From: Trochalopteron elliotii
Lineage: Eukaryota; Chordata; Aves; Passeriformes; Leiothrichidae
Assembly: GCA_024734555.1 (NCBI GenBank)
Contig: JANPWX010000126.1
Coordinates: 1,926,433-1,990,432 of the forward strand
Direction: 5' to 3'
DNA: 64,000 bases
Shown: positions 51,538 to 62,300 of the stretch, in pieces
Position numbering within the stretch: position 1 is the first letter of the stretch
How the letters are laid out: each line of letters begins with the position of its first letter
Made by a program: the position numbers and the translations under genes
The notes under the pieces: generated by a model
Database searches by the model: none
What the model saw: the letters and a program-made list of their open reading frames with translations, nothing else
Told to the model about the DNA's origin: nothing

Positions 51538-53760
51538 GTAAGAAGCCCCTTCCCTCTCCCCAGTCTGGCTGGGTACCCCACGCAGCAACACATCTGCAAA
51601 GGGACGACACGGTCACTGTAAAATCACGCGCATGAGATGATTGAGGTTCATTCTGAACCTCAGCCCTCCAACCAGCAAAGGTATTTTAAAAACATCACCA
51701 GCATCTGCGGGTTTGTCTTCAAACAGTGAACAGCCCCCTCAGCACACTCTGAAGTGCATCAGCCCCCGCAGTCCTGCACCACAATGGGACAGGGGAAGTG
51801 CAGTGTGGCCCAGGAGCACTTTGTTTGTTCTGGGTGAAAGAGGGGATTATCTGAGTGGGGCTAGACAAGTGCCCTGAAGATTCAAGCGGTGTCCAGAGAC
51901 AGCTGAAAACAAGCTGTACTGCAGCCACTCCGATGGCAAAAGATAAAGGGGCTGATGGCTTAAAGAAAAGGGCTCATTGCACCGGAGAAATGGAGGCTAA
52001 ATTGGTCTTTTTATTTCCTGCTCATGTCAGCTGGTGATGAATTAGGAAGAAAAGAAGAACCCTGACAAAGAGCTCCCATAGGCCAATCAGCAGGCCGAGA
52101 GTCTGGGATGTTCAGGTCTGCAGGGACTCCATGGCTGCCTTGTGGCTTGCCCAGCTGTCTGTGGCCTTGGGGTGTGACTGCAGGGTGGGCGAAGAGGCCA
52201 GAGCTGCCTGGGGACTGCTGCTGTGACTGGCAGAACATCTTCCCTCCCAAGGCTGATGAAGGGGCTGAGGAGAGAGGAAGAGCAGCTCTTTGCTGAAGTG
52301 TACCAGCCTCTTGTGGCAGAGCCAGCCAAGCAAGAGGAGTTGCTGAAACCTCACCCCTGGCCTATCAGGGCTTTTACAGGACAGAACATTGCCCTCTCAG
52401 CACAGCTCCAGGAAGGGCAGCACATGGGTTTCATGCCCCACCAGCTCCAAAGAACAAGCATTTGCTGGCAGCCCTTCAGCTTCAGCCTGTCCCTGTACCC
52501 AACAGCCCAGGAGCAGCTGGAGCAGGCTCAGAGCACCTGTGCTAGAGGGTTGTACAAAACCCCAAAACCACATTACTGTTTGGCACACAGAAAAGGCTGA
52601 ATCAGCCCTTCCAGCTTGATTTGCCACTCTCCAGCTTATGACAGATTCAGCCCTTGGCAACCCACAGCAATTTTATATCCACTTTGTTTGTTAGGGTGTC
52701 ATTGGGCTGAAGGAGCCTTTTCCCTGACCTGTCTTGAAGCCAACCAACCTCAGTAAGAGCCCTACTTCCTCACCTGCCTCAGTGCATGTAAGTGTGCATC
52801 ATCCACTGCATCCCACACTTTTAGGTGCCAAAGAAGAGCACTGGCCTTGGCAGCTGCTCTGCAGGCCCAGGAGGTGTGCACTGTAAGACACCTGCTCTCA
52901 GGCTGTGGGAACAGCCCTCTCAGGTCTCCATTAGAGAAGGCGATGACAGTTGCACTTATACAGGTGACTAGGTTTCACCCATAAGACACAGGCAGAAGGA
53001 TGCTTTAACCAAGGGCACACCAAAGCAATGCACCTTCTCTTGGCTAACCCCTGCCCTCCTGGTTCTTGCCATCCACAGTGAGCTAAGGGTGTTCCCTGAG
53101 GCAGAGCAACCAGTTCTGGTGGCAAAAGCTTGGCTCAGAGCAAGAGCCAGAAGTTGCACTAAACTGTTCTTTATAAAAGCACTTTCCCACACGTTTTCCC
53201 TTTGGTGGCACTGCAGCACCTCCCCTTCCCAGGTGCCCTCTCCTGGGCTGGACCTCAATTAACTCACAGCCTCAGGCTATAAATCAAGTCAATAAAAGGG
53301 GCTGTAAAATAAACATGAACAGATCTTCCCCTTTCCATTCAAATGTACTGAAGTGGCAAAGGCTTTTTCCAAGCAGAGCTTAGACACTCTGTACTTCCCT
53401 GGCCTCACAAGAGGGAATCCAATGTGCTCCTACATTAATAGAGGTGACCTGGTCACTGGATGCAGGCAGTGCTAGGAAGTGCCCTGTGGCTTGGAGGTCA
53501 GCCTCAGGTCACTTATTCAGAATTTCTATGGGGTGGACAGTTCTAATTTACAGCTCTCAAGAGTTGGAAAATATTTTAGAGAGGGAGATTAAATAAGCAA
53601 TGTTGTTGGGTTTTATTAAAAGGCCTGGCCTACCAGAACATAAAAGCATACATTTCATCCAGCAGACCTACCTGACACCTCAAATAAGGAAGAAAAGTAG
53701 ATCTTCAGCACCAGAGCCAAAATCTGCTCCAAGGGATGCCCAGGAGGTCAGTAAAGTTGG
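51538..53760. other. Non-coding sequence
   Basis: No supported gene. The region is moderately GC-rich. Frames at 52087-52660 are open on both strands and overlap each other, with no domain. If the CpG island at 51.2-51.5 kb starts a rightward transcript, this would be its first intron. Confidence 0.55.
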
Positions 53761-53786
53761 CTGTGTGACACTGTCAACACAAAGGA

Positions 53787-53940
53787 CTAAATTCTGCTGT
53801 CAAAGCAGCAGCCATGAGAACTGTGACCTTTTCTAATAACTTGCAAAGAAAGAGAACAGAGGATATATAAACTATTGTTATTTGTAGTGCGCCAGTGTCT
53901 AAAGCTTCCAGCTGAAAACAGAGCCACAGCATGGCAGGTG
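53787..53940 (-). CDS. Weak candidate downstream exon of the 55.2-kb membrane gene
   Basis: On the minus strand a good acceptor ('ctctcactttggcttacag', AG at 53941-53942) opens at 53940. Entered in the phase left by the exon at 55170-55362, the frame stays open for about 50 codons to a stop at 53787-53789. The product would be a Ser/His/Arg-containing tail with no known motif. The joining is my inference from phase and distance (about 1.2 kb intron). It is not supported by any recognised sequence similarity. Confidence 0.15.
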
Positions 53941-54097
53941 CTGTAAGCCAAAGTGAGAGAAACACCCTGCTTTGAAGTAGTGGAATCCCTGTAGGCATGA
54001 GGGGGTAAGAAGATAAAGCAAGGAGAACAGAGCTTGGCCTGGTTCTCCTGATCCACCTGATACACCCTCACTGGGCAACAGAGCAGGATAACCCTTC

Positions 54098-54120
54098 AAA
54101 GACTGTTGGGAACAGTCTTT
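54098..54120. repeat. Perfect 10-bp inverted repeat (hairpin), 3-base loop
   Basis: AAAGACTGTT, loop GGG, AACAGTCTTT. Two further pairs form beyond one mismatch (T96-A122 and T95-A123). It is short for a microRNA precursor. Confidence 0.85.
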
Positions 54121-55169
54121 TAAAGTAAAATGACCCAATTTAGGGAAAGTTCTGCCTTTCAACCAACTCTCCACGCTGACCAACAGCACAGCAGCCTCAC
54201 TCATCTGGTCTACAGAAAAGAAATCAGCTTTATTACTCTAAATCACTGCCAGTTTCTTCCATGCTCCAGAGCCTGCATCAAACATTTTTATAGCCTTAAA
54301 AGCCATATGCAACTTCGAAATACATTACCCACCTTCCTGGGTCAAAACCAGTAAAGTAACAGTAACTCCCCAAATCTTTGCACTACCACACCCTTTGGAA
54401 ATCTTCCATCTCCCTTGTAGCTCATAATCCAGCCCCAGGGAGTGTCTAACTCATAAGAAGACTGTTTGCTTGGAGCTAAATCCTCTGCATATTATCGTTA
54501 AGAAATGGATGAGGCAACTGTAGCCTGTTTTCATTAGCAGAGGGTCAAAAGCCTGCTCAGAACTGAGCTGCTCCTTGCATTAGGGAGTGAGTGACCATAT
54601 GTGCACACCTACAGTGGAATGAGAAGGGTTAAAATCCTTAGGTCTGTCCTTTTGTGGCCACTCTTTCTATGTTACTGTTGGTTCAAAAAGTGCTCATTCA
54701 GAGAAGCAGGTGAGACATCTTTAGACTCATAAGATGGATCAGAAGATACAGAAAAAAAGAGTTTGAGAGAAGAAGAAAAAGCTGAAGGGGACTGAAATCT
54801 TCATTCAAGCCTTTGTCCCTCCTCTATAAATGGGGAACTGTGACAATGCTCCTGTAGTTTGTCCAGTTAATTATAGAACAATACAAGGACCTGGGCTGTG
54901 ATGGATTGGTGATTTACAAGATAGGAGTGTGAGAGCAGAGAATGGCAATTACACGAGCACTTCCACACTGCCTACAGGACAGTGTTTGACTAAGGAACAG
55001 AATCCCTCCTATCTGCCTTCCCCTGATGATAAAAGCTGAATGCCTCACAGGCCCAGGTAAACAACAGAGTTTGGCTTCACTCAATCTGGATGGGATGCCC
55101 GTTATCCTTCCCCCCACCCGGTCCTGGAGAGGCACCAAGGGAGAAGGTGCAGCCCTGGCAACTGCTCAC
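54121..55169. other. Non-coding sequence
   Basis: Nothing recognised. If the exon at 55170-55362 is real, this would be its downstream intron on the minus strand. Confidence 0.5.
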
Positions 55170-55362
55170 CTTTCCTGCAGGGAGTAGATGCCCAGGACCA
55201 AGATAAGAATCACTGAAGTAAGGCCACAGGCAGTGGACAATGGCAGGGCTTGGGCCACAAAGCCATCCATCACCTGGGAAACAAAGCTGTTGTCAGCAGG
55301 GCCGGCTGCATCCTCCAGGCATGTCAGTTGTCGAGTGAATTGGATGACAGGCACGTCAGGGA
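55170..55362 (-). CDS. Candidate transmembrane exon of a type I membrane receptor
   Basis: On the minus strand, a pyrimidine-rich acceptor ('cctccccggaggcctcctcag', AG at 55363-55364) leads into a 193-base open exon. The exon closes at a consensus donor, GGAAAG|GTGAGC. It enters with two bases completing a codon and leaves with two bases of the next. The 63 full codons give an acidic extracellular stalk with one Cys (residue 14). A single hydrophobic helix follows at about residues 41-61 (PLSTACGL through LGIYSL), then a charged QER that begins a cytoplasmic tail. Reading past the donor meets an immediate stop, consistent with splicing. The helix resembles that of interleukin-15 receptor alpha (CGLSAV in human, CGLTSV here) and lies in a stalk-plus-helix exon, as in IL15RA/IL2RA. 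No sushi-domain exon is seen upstream in the window, so the identity is inference only. Confidence 0.5.
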
Positions 55363-57147
55363 CTGAGGAGGCCTCCGGGGAGGTGCCAGGAGAAGAAAGA
55401 CCATACAGTGACTGTCCCTACTCTGCACTAGTGCCAAGAAAGGCCACACTGCTTCACAGATTCCTCCCAGGTGAAGAAAGCATAAATCACTTGGTATCAG
55501 GTCTGATTTTTCTTAACTAAAGTATTTCTCCAGTAGTTGAGATTGCAGCACTTTTCCTTGGCACAAGGGAGTATTGTAACTTCACAAATTAAGGCCCTTC
55601 ATATTTTCTGACAAAAAATCCAGACTCAAAATATTCATGGAATTTTTATCCTCTTTTCTGAATAGTGTGAATTTTCCCTATAGTCTCTGAGTACCCATAC
55701 AAGAATCTACATCTGCCTACAGCTCTGATACAAGTTTGCTCCAGTTACTCCATCATAAAATAGAGGAACACTGGAGGGCAGTGATGGCTCCACAGAGGGG
55801 TTGCAAGTGAAGGGAGCTGTAAGGTGGTATATACATCTCCTTCACACTTCATGCATATCCCACACCCTTACTTAGGGCTTGCCTGAGGAACAGTTTATCT
55901 GATGAGCCCCTTCAATAATTCCTCTTATTTCAGACTAACAAAGTAGCTCAGTTTGACTTCCTGACTCACTCATGCCTAATTGCCCCATGCAGACAAGCCC
56001 TTGCACAAGTACCTTGGTATATCTGTAGTTCCACCAAATGATCCACCTTGAGGAAATAAGCAAATTTCCAGCAGGTCTGGCTTCCACATGAAAGTGATAC
56101 AAGAAGAGTCTTTCTGAGTTCAGTACTGGCCAGAAGACAAGAATGAAACACGTGTTTCTGATCATTTCAGAAGCTCCAAAAGAAGTCTGGTTCAGAGAAT
56201 GGGCAAGAGTTCGAAGGGGAAGAGAGGAAACATGTGTCCTGTTTGAAGTGTAAGGTCTCATTTTTTTATTAAGCCATCTTAGCCACTCTTAACACATGCA
56301 CGTGAAGTGTCAGCCCAGGGCAATGTGCAGAGTAGTTCATGATGCACATATTAGAAGTTAAGACATCCCAGAGGCTGGAAACTGCTGAATTCAGCAATGT
56401 GGTCTGAGCTTATTGTAAAGGAAGATTAAAATGAAGATGAGAGTCTGAACTTGGACTCACAAGTAACAGGGCTTAGACCAGGGTACATCTTGAATTATAG
56501 GCTGGTCTCTCTCCTTTCTGTCTCCTTGTTGCAGCTCCTGGGACTTGCCTTCTCTGTGTCACGTTCGGTGACTTTTTGCTTATTTTTCTGCAGTCGGGAG
56601 AGATGCCACAAACCTGGAGCTGGGCCCTTCCACCCATTAATCAAAAGCTACAAGTGCTCTGCAGGGAGACAAAACCTCTGTGTGTTTTCTCTGATATTTC
56701 TGGAGCAAGGCATGGAGGGCAGGGGGCTGGGCCAAGGACCCCTAGTTAGATTAACATTTTATTCAGAGACCTATTAATCAAAGTCAGAAGTGGCGTGAAG
56801 CAGCACCAAGGGAGAAAAATAGCTGGACAATCAAGGCCCTTTCAAAAAAAAAAAAACCCAACCAACCACCCAACAAAAAAACCCCCTCAGTTTGTCCTGA
56901 TTTACTGCAACTCACTCACAGAACTAGGTGGGAAAGGGGGGATTTGCAGCCTCTATCCAAACAGGACTGGACCATGCAGGTAAATTCTGGCTTTTTTCAC
57001 TTTAAGCAAACAACTCTCTGTATCCTGCCCTCAGCACCAGTCAAAAAGGTCCCTATCTTTCTTTCTCCAGAGCATAACGTGCTTTCATGCAAGCTTATAC
57101 TTTTTAATTATTATTTTTGGAAGACTGCACAATTACACTCCTTTTTC
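55363..57147. other. Non-coding sequence, possible intron of the minus-strand membrane gene
   Basis: The minus frame 55935-56261 ends near a perfect donor word (ATGA|GTGAGT at about 55964) in a compatible phase. It has no convincing acceptor and no recognisable domain. An A13 run and AACC repeats lie at 56844-56885. Two strong plus-strand acceptor-like tracts end near 56534 and 56594. Confidence 0.5.
56844..56885. repeat. A-rich/AACC simple repeat
   Basis: Thirteen A residues are followed by irregular CCAACC units, then a second A run and CCCCC. Confidence 0.85.
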
Positions 57148-57393
57148 TTACAAGCAAAGACGGGCCCAGTTAACGGGAACAGGTCTGGCCAGCGTTTCTG
57201 CAGGGCCTTTTGGGGAGGAGATAAATGACCTTAACAGCACAACACGGACAGGAGTCAGATACTCGTGTGTTGGGAGCCTGAACAACGCCGTGTTTGTTCC
57301 CTCTGGCACCAGCATTAACTCATCAGGAGACGAAGCACAGGGACACAGGTGGTACAAGCCTGAAAACACAGAGATGCACTGGGCACAGTGCAA
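57148..57393 (-). other. CpG-retaining open stretch ending near a splice donor
   Basis: The minus strand is open for 81 codons and reaches a donor-like word (TGCTT|GTAAGA) at about 57148. About eight CpGs remain (for example around 57166-57190 and 57242-57290), unlike the flanks. The predicted stretch has an ordinary, protein-like composition (for example LVPEGTNTALFRLP). No acceptor with a good pyrimidine tract was found and the family is not recognised, so I do not call it an exon. Confidence 0.3.
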
Positions 57394-57436
57394 AAGGGGT
57401 ACTTTGTTTTAAGACAGAGATCAGCCAGGGAAGAAT

Positions 57437-58384
57437 TCAACCCTCAACTCTACAGTTTGCCTCAAGAAGAGCCACTGAAGCTCTGCATGTCTCAATGAGA
57501 GTCCAGTCCATCCCTGACTTCTGTCTTCTCAGGCTGTTGGAGGATGGTATCTCAAGGACCTCTGAAACCTCAAGGCACAGAGGGGAATTGGGCTCCATAA
57601 CCCCAAAGGTGATGGCATTAAGAACGTTATTCTTTAGGGGCTCAGCCAGCAGAATCACATAAATTAAACAGTTCCCAGAGACAAACCTTGTGCTTTCCTC
57701 TGAAAGTGGGGCAAGTCTCCTGGAAGACAGAGGGCAAGGACTAAGCTGGACAGCAACAGTATGACCAGTCACGTGAAGCAGTTTGTGGGAATCTATAGTA
57801 GCTGCCTTATACAAAGACAACTTTGCCACAAGGAAGAGGAGATGAGGAAAATGTATGCATGCATTCTCTGCCCAGGAAAAACCAAGGCATCTCCAGCAGC
57901 TTTGGGTTGGTTTTCTCCCATGGCAAGTTCCTGGCAGCTGATGACAGCAAGCAAACTTAGGGAACTTGATCCCTTCTCTCTTCCTCAGGCTTCTGCCCCC
58001 TCCAATCCCAAAACACAAAGATATGGAGGAAGAAACAGATTTTTCCTGTACAGATACAGAAGACGCCAGGCAAAGAGAGGCTTGTGGAATGCACAGCCCA
58101 ATGGATCTAGTTTCCCAGAAAGACTGGCCTAGCCTTAGCAGAGGGTTAATCAACTCTGGCAGCTCAGGGCTGGAAAACGTCCACTTCATGCACTGCAGTG
58201 CCTGGCCACGGGTGAAGAGAGGGCCAGGCAAACCATAGGGGCAAAGGTCCATCTGCAAACACGTATCAAAAGCTTGGCTGGGCTTGTGCCTGGGTCCTGA
58301 GGGAGGAACACAAGAAAGATTTGGCCAGTTGCTACAGCCAGTGCAGGGTCTTGTGGGTGCAAGGGGAGAACAACAAAACCACAA
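57437..58384 (-). other. Unusually long open frame (315 codons), coding status doubtful
   Basis: This frame is about twice as long as the next longest in the window. It lies on the same strand as, and about 2 kb upstream of, the candidate transmembrane exon. It starts with ATG at 58384 and contains about 6% Cys and much Ser and Leu, as in translated avian non-coding DNA. It has no signal peptide, no repeated domain and no motif I know. Several plus-strand frames over 90 codons are open opposite it, so low local stop density may explain it. It could be a large exon or a chance frame, and I lean to chance. Confidence 0.2.
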
Positions 58385-58589
58385 AAAAGCTAGAAAAACA
58401 CAGCCATGCCAGGCGTAGGTGGAGATGCATTATCATATGAGGCAGGCGTGCACTCTGCCCTCCCCTCTTTGGGCATCACAACTGTCTTTGTACCTCAGGC
58501 TCCAGAAAAAATGGCTGAGGGCTTGATGGGGCTTAGAGACACATTCCTCAGTGGGTGTTGGGGTTCACAAGTAGGGAAGCCAAGTGCAT
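58385..58589. other. Non-coding sequence
   Basis: Nothing recognised. Confidence 0.5.
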
Positions 58590-58672
58590 CACTGCGGCAT
58601 AACAAAGAAATGAAGTTACTCCAAGGCCATGCAGACCTGATGAAAGCAGGATTTGGCTTCCCTTGCACACTC
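58590..58672 (+). repeat. MIR-like ancient SINE fragment
   Basis: 'aacaaagaaatgaagttact', then 'ccaaggccatgcagacctga' and 'gcaggatttggcttc' follow the MIR order (gaggttaagtgacttgcccaaggtcacacagc, then gagctgggattcgaac). The copy is strongly diverged. Confidence 0.4.
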
Positions 58673-59224
58673 TGAAAGAGGACACTGTCCCCTATCTCTG
58701 TGCACGCTTGAGTGAAGTGTGTTCAAGACAGGAGACCTCTGTTGCCATTGCTAGTTTTGCACACTGCCAGACTGCAGGATATATTTCATGGTCAACAAGA
58801 GCAAAGTCAGAGAGATCTTTTCCCAATGTAGCAGCTCCCAGCTGCCTCACACATGAAAAAATGCCCTTGTTCCCTATTATTCCTGTTATAGCACCTAAGA
58901 TCTGAGTACTTTGAGAAGACACCTGGCAGCATTTCACAAGACTTCTGTGAGGTGGCAGCAGCTGCCTGTGTAAGCCCAGGGTCTGGAGAGAGACGCTGCT
59001 TCCCAGACCCTGATGTCAACCTGTAACATCAACTCTTCCATCCTCTGACTTACTGAAACCTAGAGGGAGCTTGGCAATTAGCGTAACCATGAAGAACAGG
59101 AGTGCCTCTTCTCCAGTGTGCCAGTTATTGAAAAGGAAGCAAAGAAGAGCTATGTGCAAAAAATACACCTTGGGTTGTGCATGCTGCCCTCTCAATTCTG
59201 AGGAAGGTGGTGCAAAATGCAGGG
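58673..59224. other. Non-coding sequence
   Basis: No gene or recognised repeat. Confidence 0.55.
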
Positions 59225-59395
59225 GTGTTCAGTCCCAGCTTTGCTGCTGATCTGCTCTGGGAGAGCAGGCTCTCTTCCCCTGCTTCAGTTTCTCCATCTC
59301 TGCAATAGGTGTAACAACTGGTATCCATCTTGGCAAATTCCTCCAAGATCCACTGATGAAAAGGACCTATATGAGACAGCTGGTATTATTTTTCT
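59225..59395 (-). repeat. MIR-like ancient SINE fragment (reverse, longest copy)
   Basis: 'ttcagtcccagctttgctgc', a degraded middle, 'ctgcttcagtttctccatct' and 'ctgcaataggtgtaacaac' match the MIR reverse complement (aatcccagctctgccac, then tgcctcagtttcctcatctgtaaaatgg). The 3' part, 'ctatatgagacagctggtat', recalls the tatataaatgctaggtattat end of some MIR subfamilies. It is the longest and clearest MIR copy in the window. Confidence 0.65.
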
Positions 59396-62300
59396 AATTA
59401 TGTTCCTCACACTTCCTAAAACAGCCATTTCATCACAAGGTAGGGAAAAGGAGGAACAGTACCTGGAGCTATTTCAAGTGTCCCATCATCCAAAAGATAA
59501 GAGCCCAAATCCTTTATGCTGTGTTAGGACAGAACAAGGAGCAAGTTGGGAGCTTACCTATCTGCCTGGGAAAGCTGCTGTGTAGCAAAAGGAGGGTGAG
59601 AAATTAATACAGAATTTCTGTGATTCCTTGGCTTGCTACTCAAGATGAGTATCACAGCCTTAAATATTTCAGAGAAATACTAAACCTAAACAAAGGAAAG
59701 TAGGGTTCAAATGGAATTATTTGCAAAGAATAGGGAAGAAAAAGAGAACGAACCCAGGCCAGGAGGTATTGGACAAGCCAAGGAAAACATTTTGAGAACA
59801 CCATGCCACTTAGTGCAGTCAAATGTATTTCAAAAGCAAAAAAATAGCTTTTCAGAAGTTACTGCATAGCCCAGCTGTAGGCAGGAGGTATTCTGTTGCC
59901 CCTACTTTGAACCAGACATATCCTCTCCTTCTGCCCAGCATTTTTCACTCACAAATTTCAAAGCACTTGCAGATGTTCAAACTTAGCATGCTTCCGAGAT
60001 TAACTTTCTAGATTAAGTTTCTTGATAACCCTACTCAATAAAATAGACTTCAGCTTTTTCCTTCTGCTTACTAAAGTCCTGCAAAAGCTGCTTTGCTATG
60101 AAGTATTCATGGCAGCCCCCAAGTTCTACTGCTTTCCTCTCCATTGCAAGTGCAGCAGCTCAAACATATTTTATGTTTTACATACAACTTGGCATAGACT
60201 GACTTGGGTACAGTGACTCCAACAGAAGAGCCTTCCTCTCCTGTGCTCTGAAATAGGGCTGGATCAGCCAGAAAGGTGGGAGGGCAGGGCAAAAGGAGAG
60301 ACAGTGAGCGCCAAGACAGGCAAGGGAATCCTGGCATTCCTCTCTGAGCCTGTAACCAGATCCTCCCTCCTCTGTTGTTCTTGCCACTCATTCTCCATCT
60401 GTAGAAATTGCAGAGGAGACAACTAGGACAGCTCAGTAGGCATTGATTCAGCATTTGTAAATACTCAGTAATCGGCCCAGATCAAACTCTTGTTGCTGGG
60501 AAACTGCCCATCAGCTCTACTTCTTCATTCTGCTCGCTCCTGGTCTTTTCATGGTCGTGTGCACAGACTCCATCCTGAGGGCTGTTTGCTGTCAGCTCTG
60601 CAGTGAGGTTCTTCCTTAGCTGAGCAAGGAAACCTTTTCCAGGCAGCCCACAGTGGCAAACAAACAGCCAGCAGGGAATGCTTCCACAGACCTGCCAGGA
60701 CCCCCTTCACCTTTGTACAGCACAGGTCAGACCTTCCTGGCTCAGGAAAGCCAAGGGGAAGCTGCCAGGTGGAGAGCAACCCATTTCATCCCATATGAGA
60801 TCATGGGGGAACCCACTCGTGGCCCAAGCATTCTGGGGAATTGTCTCAAGAACACAGTGCCCCATGGCACAAGCCACCTCCCCTCAGCAGCAGGCCATGA
60901 GCTGCTGGTAGTTGCACTGCCAAAGACCTTTTACCCCATCCTCCTCTTTCTGTTGACTCTCTCACCACATGCAAAGACATTTCAGCAGACAGAGCCTCCT
61001 GGCTGTGCAAGATACAAAGCTGGCAGAAATCATTCTGTGAACTCTTTTTTTAATATGAAACCTTCAGCTTGGCATGACCAAGGAACAGTTGGTATATGCA
61101 TCTATTTTTAAGACACGGATTAAAAAATATATGCATCAGCAGACTTGTTTAGATGTCTGTTTTCCAGTTAACAAATAGCGAAGCTCCAATTTTTGGATTA
61201 GAGTTATTTTTCACTTAGAAAGTCAAGTGTGTTGCTAGTAGGCAGGCGAGTGAGCATGAAGATCAATGTACCAGTTTTATGCTCTGGGTTTCAGCTGAAT
61301 TGCTTCCAAGATAGATTTTTTTTCCTCTAAGATGGGAAACATCCGAGATAATTTCCCATCCCACATGGATTTCACAATTTCCCATCCCTGGGAACATAGA
61401 GTGCCTAGTACATGGGGCCCTACAGACATCTACAGATAAAGGCAAGGCAAGGTAGGAATGCTGGAAACTCACAGACAAACAGGGATTGAAATTACATGCT
61501 AATTTTTCCACAGCTAATTAATCACTGGAACAAGTTTAGGGAATACAGTGCCCAACCTTCATCCCAATTTTCTTTCATTTTGACAGGACTCAGATGTTTT
61601 CTGTGGTTTTAGAAATACTTGCCTTCCTGCACATAACTAATGTGACACTACCAAGACATGCATAATCCAGTGCTCTTGGCCCAGAGCTGGGCCTCCCTGC
61701 ACTGGATCTTCTTAAACAGATTCCCCTTGGCAGTTTGTGTGCACGACCCAGCACACACTCCAAAGGCTGAACCCTGCCTTTGCTGAAGTCAATGGCACAA
61801 TAGAGCAGGGCTAGGATTTCCCTCCACTGCCTCCAGGTTTCACATGTTTTCAGCAGTTGCATCTCCAAATTATTTTTTTCCTGCACATCTGGAACACAAA
61901 GTAGGGCACTGGATTATTGCAACACAGAGCAACTTGCCCACAGCTGACTTCTTCCAGAGCATGAACACCACCACAGAGTTCTGCACTTACTGAGGAACTT
62001 TCTTTCAGATATACACACAGGAAAATACATCTTATGATACATTTTCAAATTACAGACAATACAATGCCCTCTCTCCATCTCTACCTGATGTAAGCATATC
62101 TCTTTATTCCTCTCAACACAGAAACAGAAACCAATCCAGTATATTTTATTTTTTTTTGCTCAAATCCAGCAATGGACAGAATACAAAACACTACCTGATG
62201 TGCTGTAGGAAACTGCATGGGAATTTGTGCACTGAAATTCACACACAGCACTTGGAGAGAGTTTCCCTTCATTTAGGCAGCACAGAAATGACAATGCTGC

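Noticed and set aside
56500..56594. Two strong plus-strand acceptor-like tracts (ending near 56534 and 56594)
   Set aside because: Good pyrimidine tracts, but no coherent exon with a donor follows. Such tracts are common in pyrimidine-rich DNA.
60653..61111. 152-codon plus-strand frame
   Set aside because: Pro/Ser-rich, no domain, overlapping frames open, and no conserved start context.
61740..61830. 'tgctgaagtcaatggcac', similar to a word in an old sauropsid repeat
   Set aside because: Only one block matches. The rest of the repeat order is missing.
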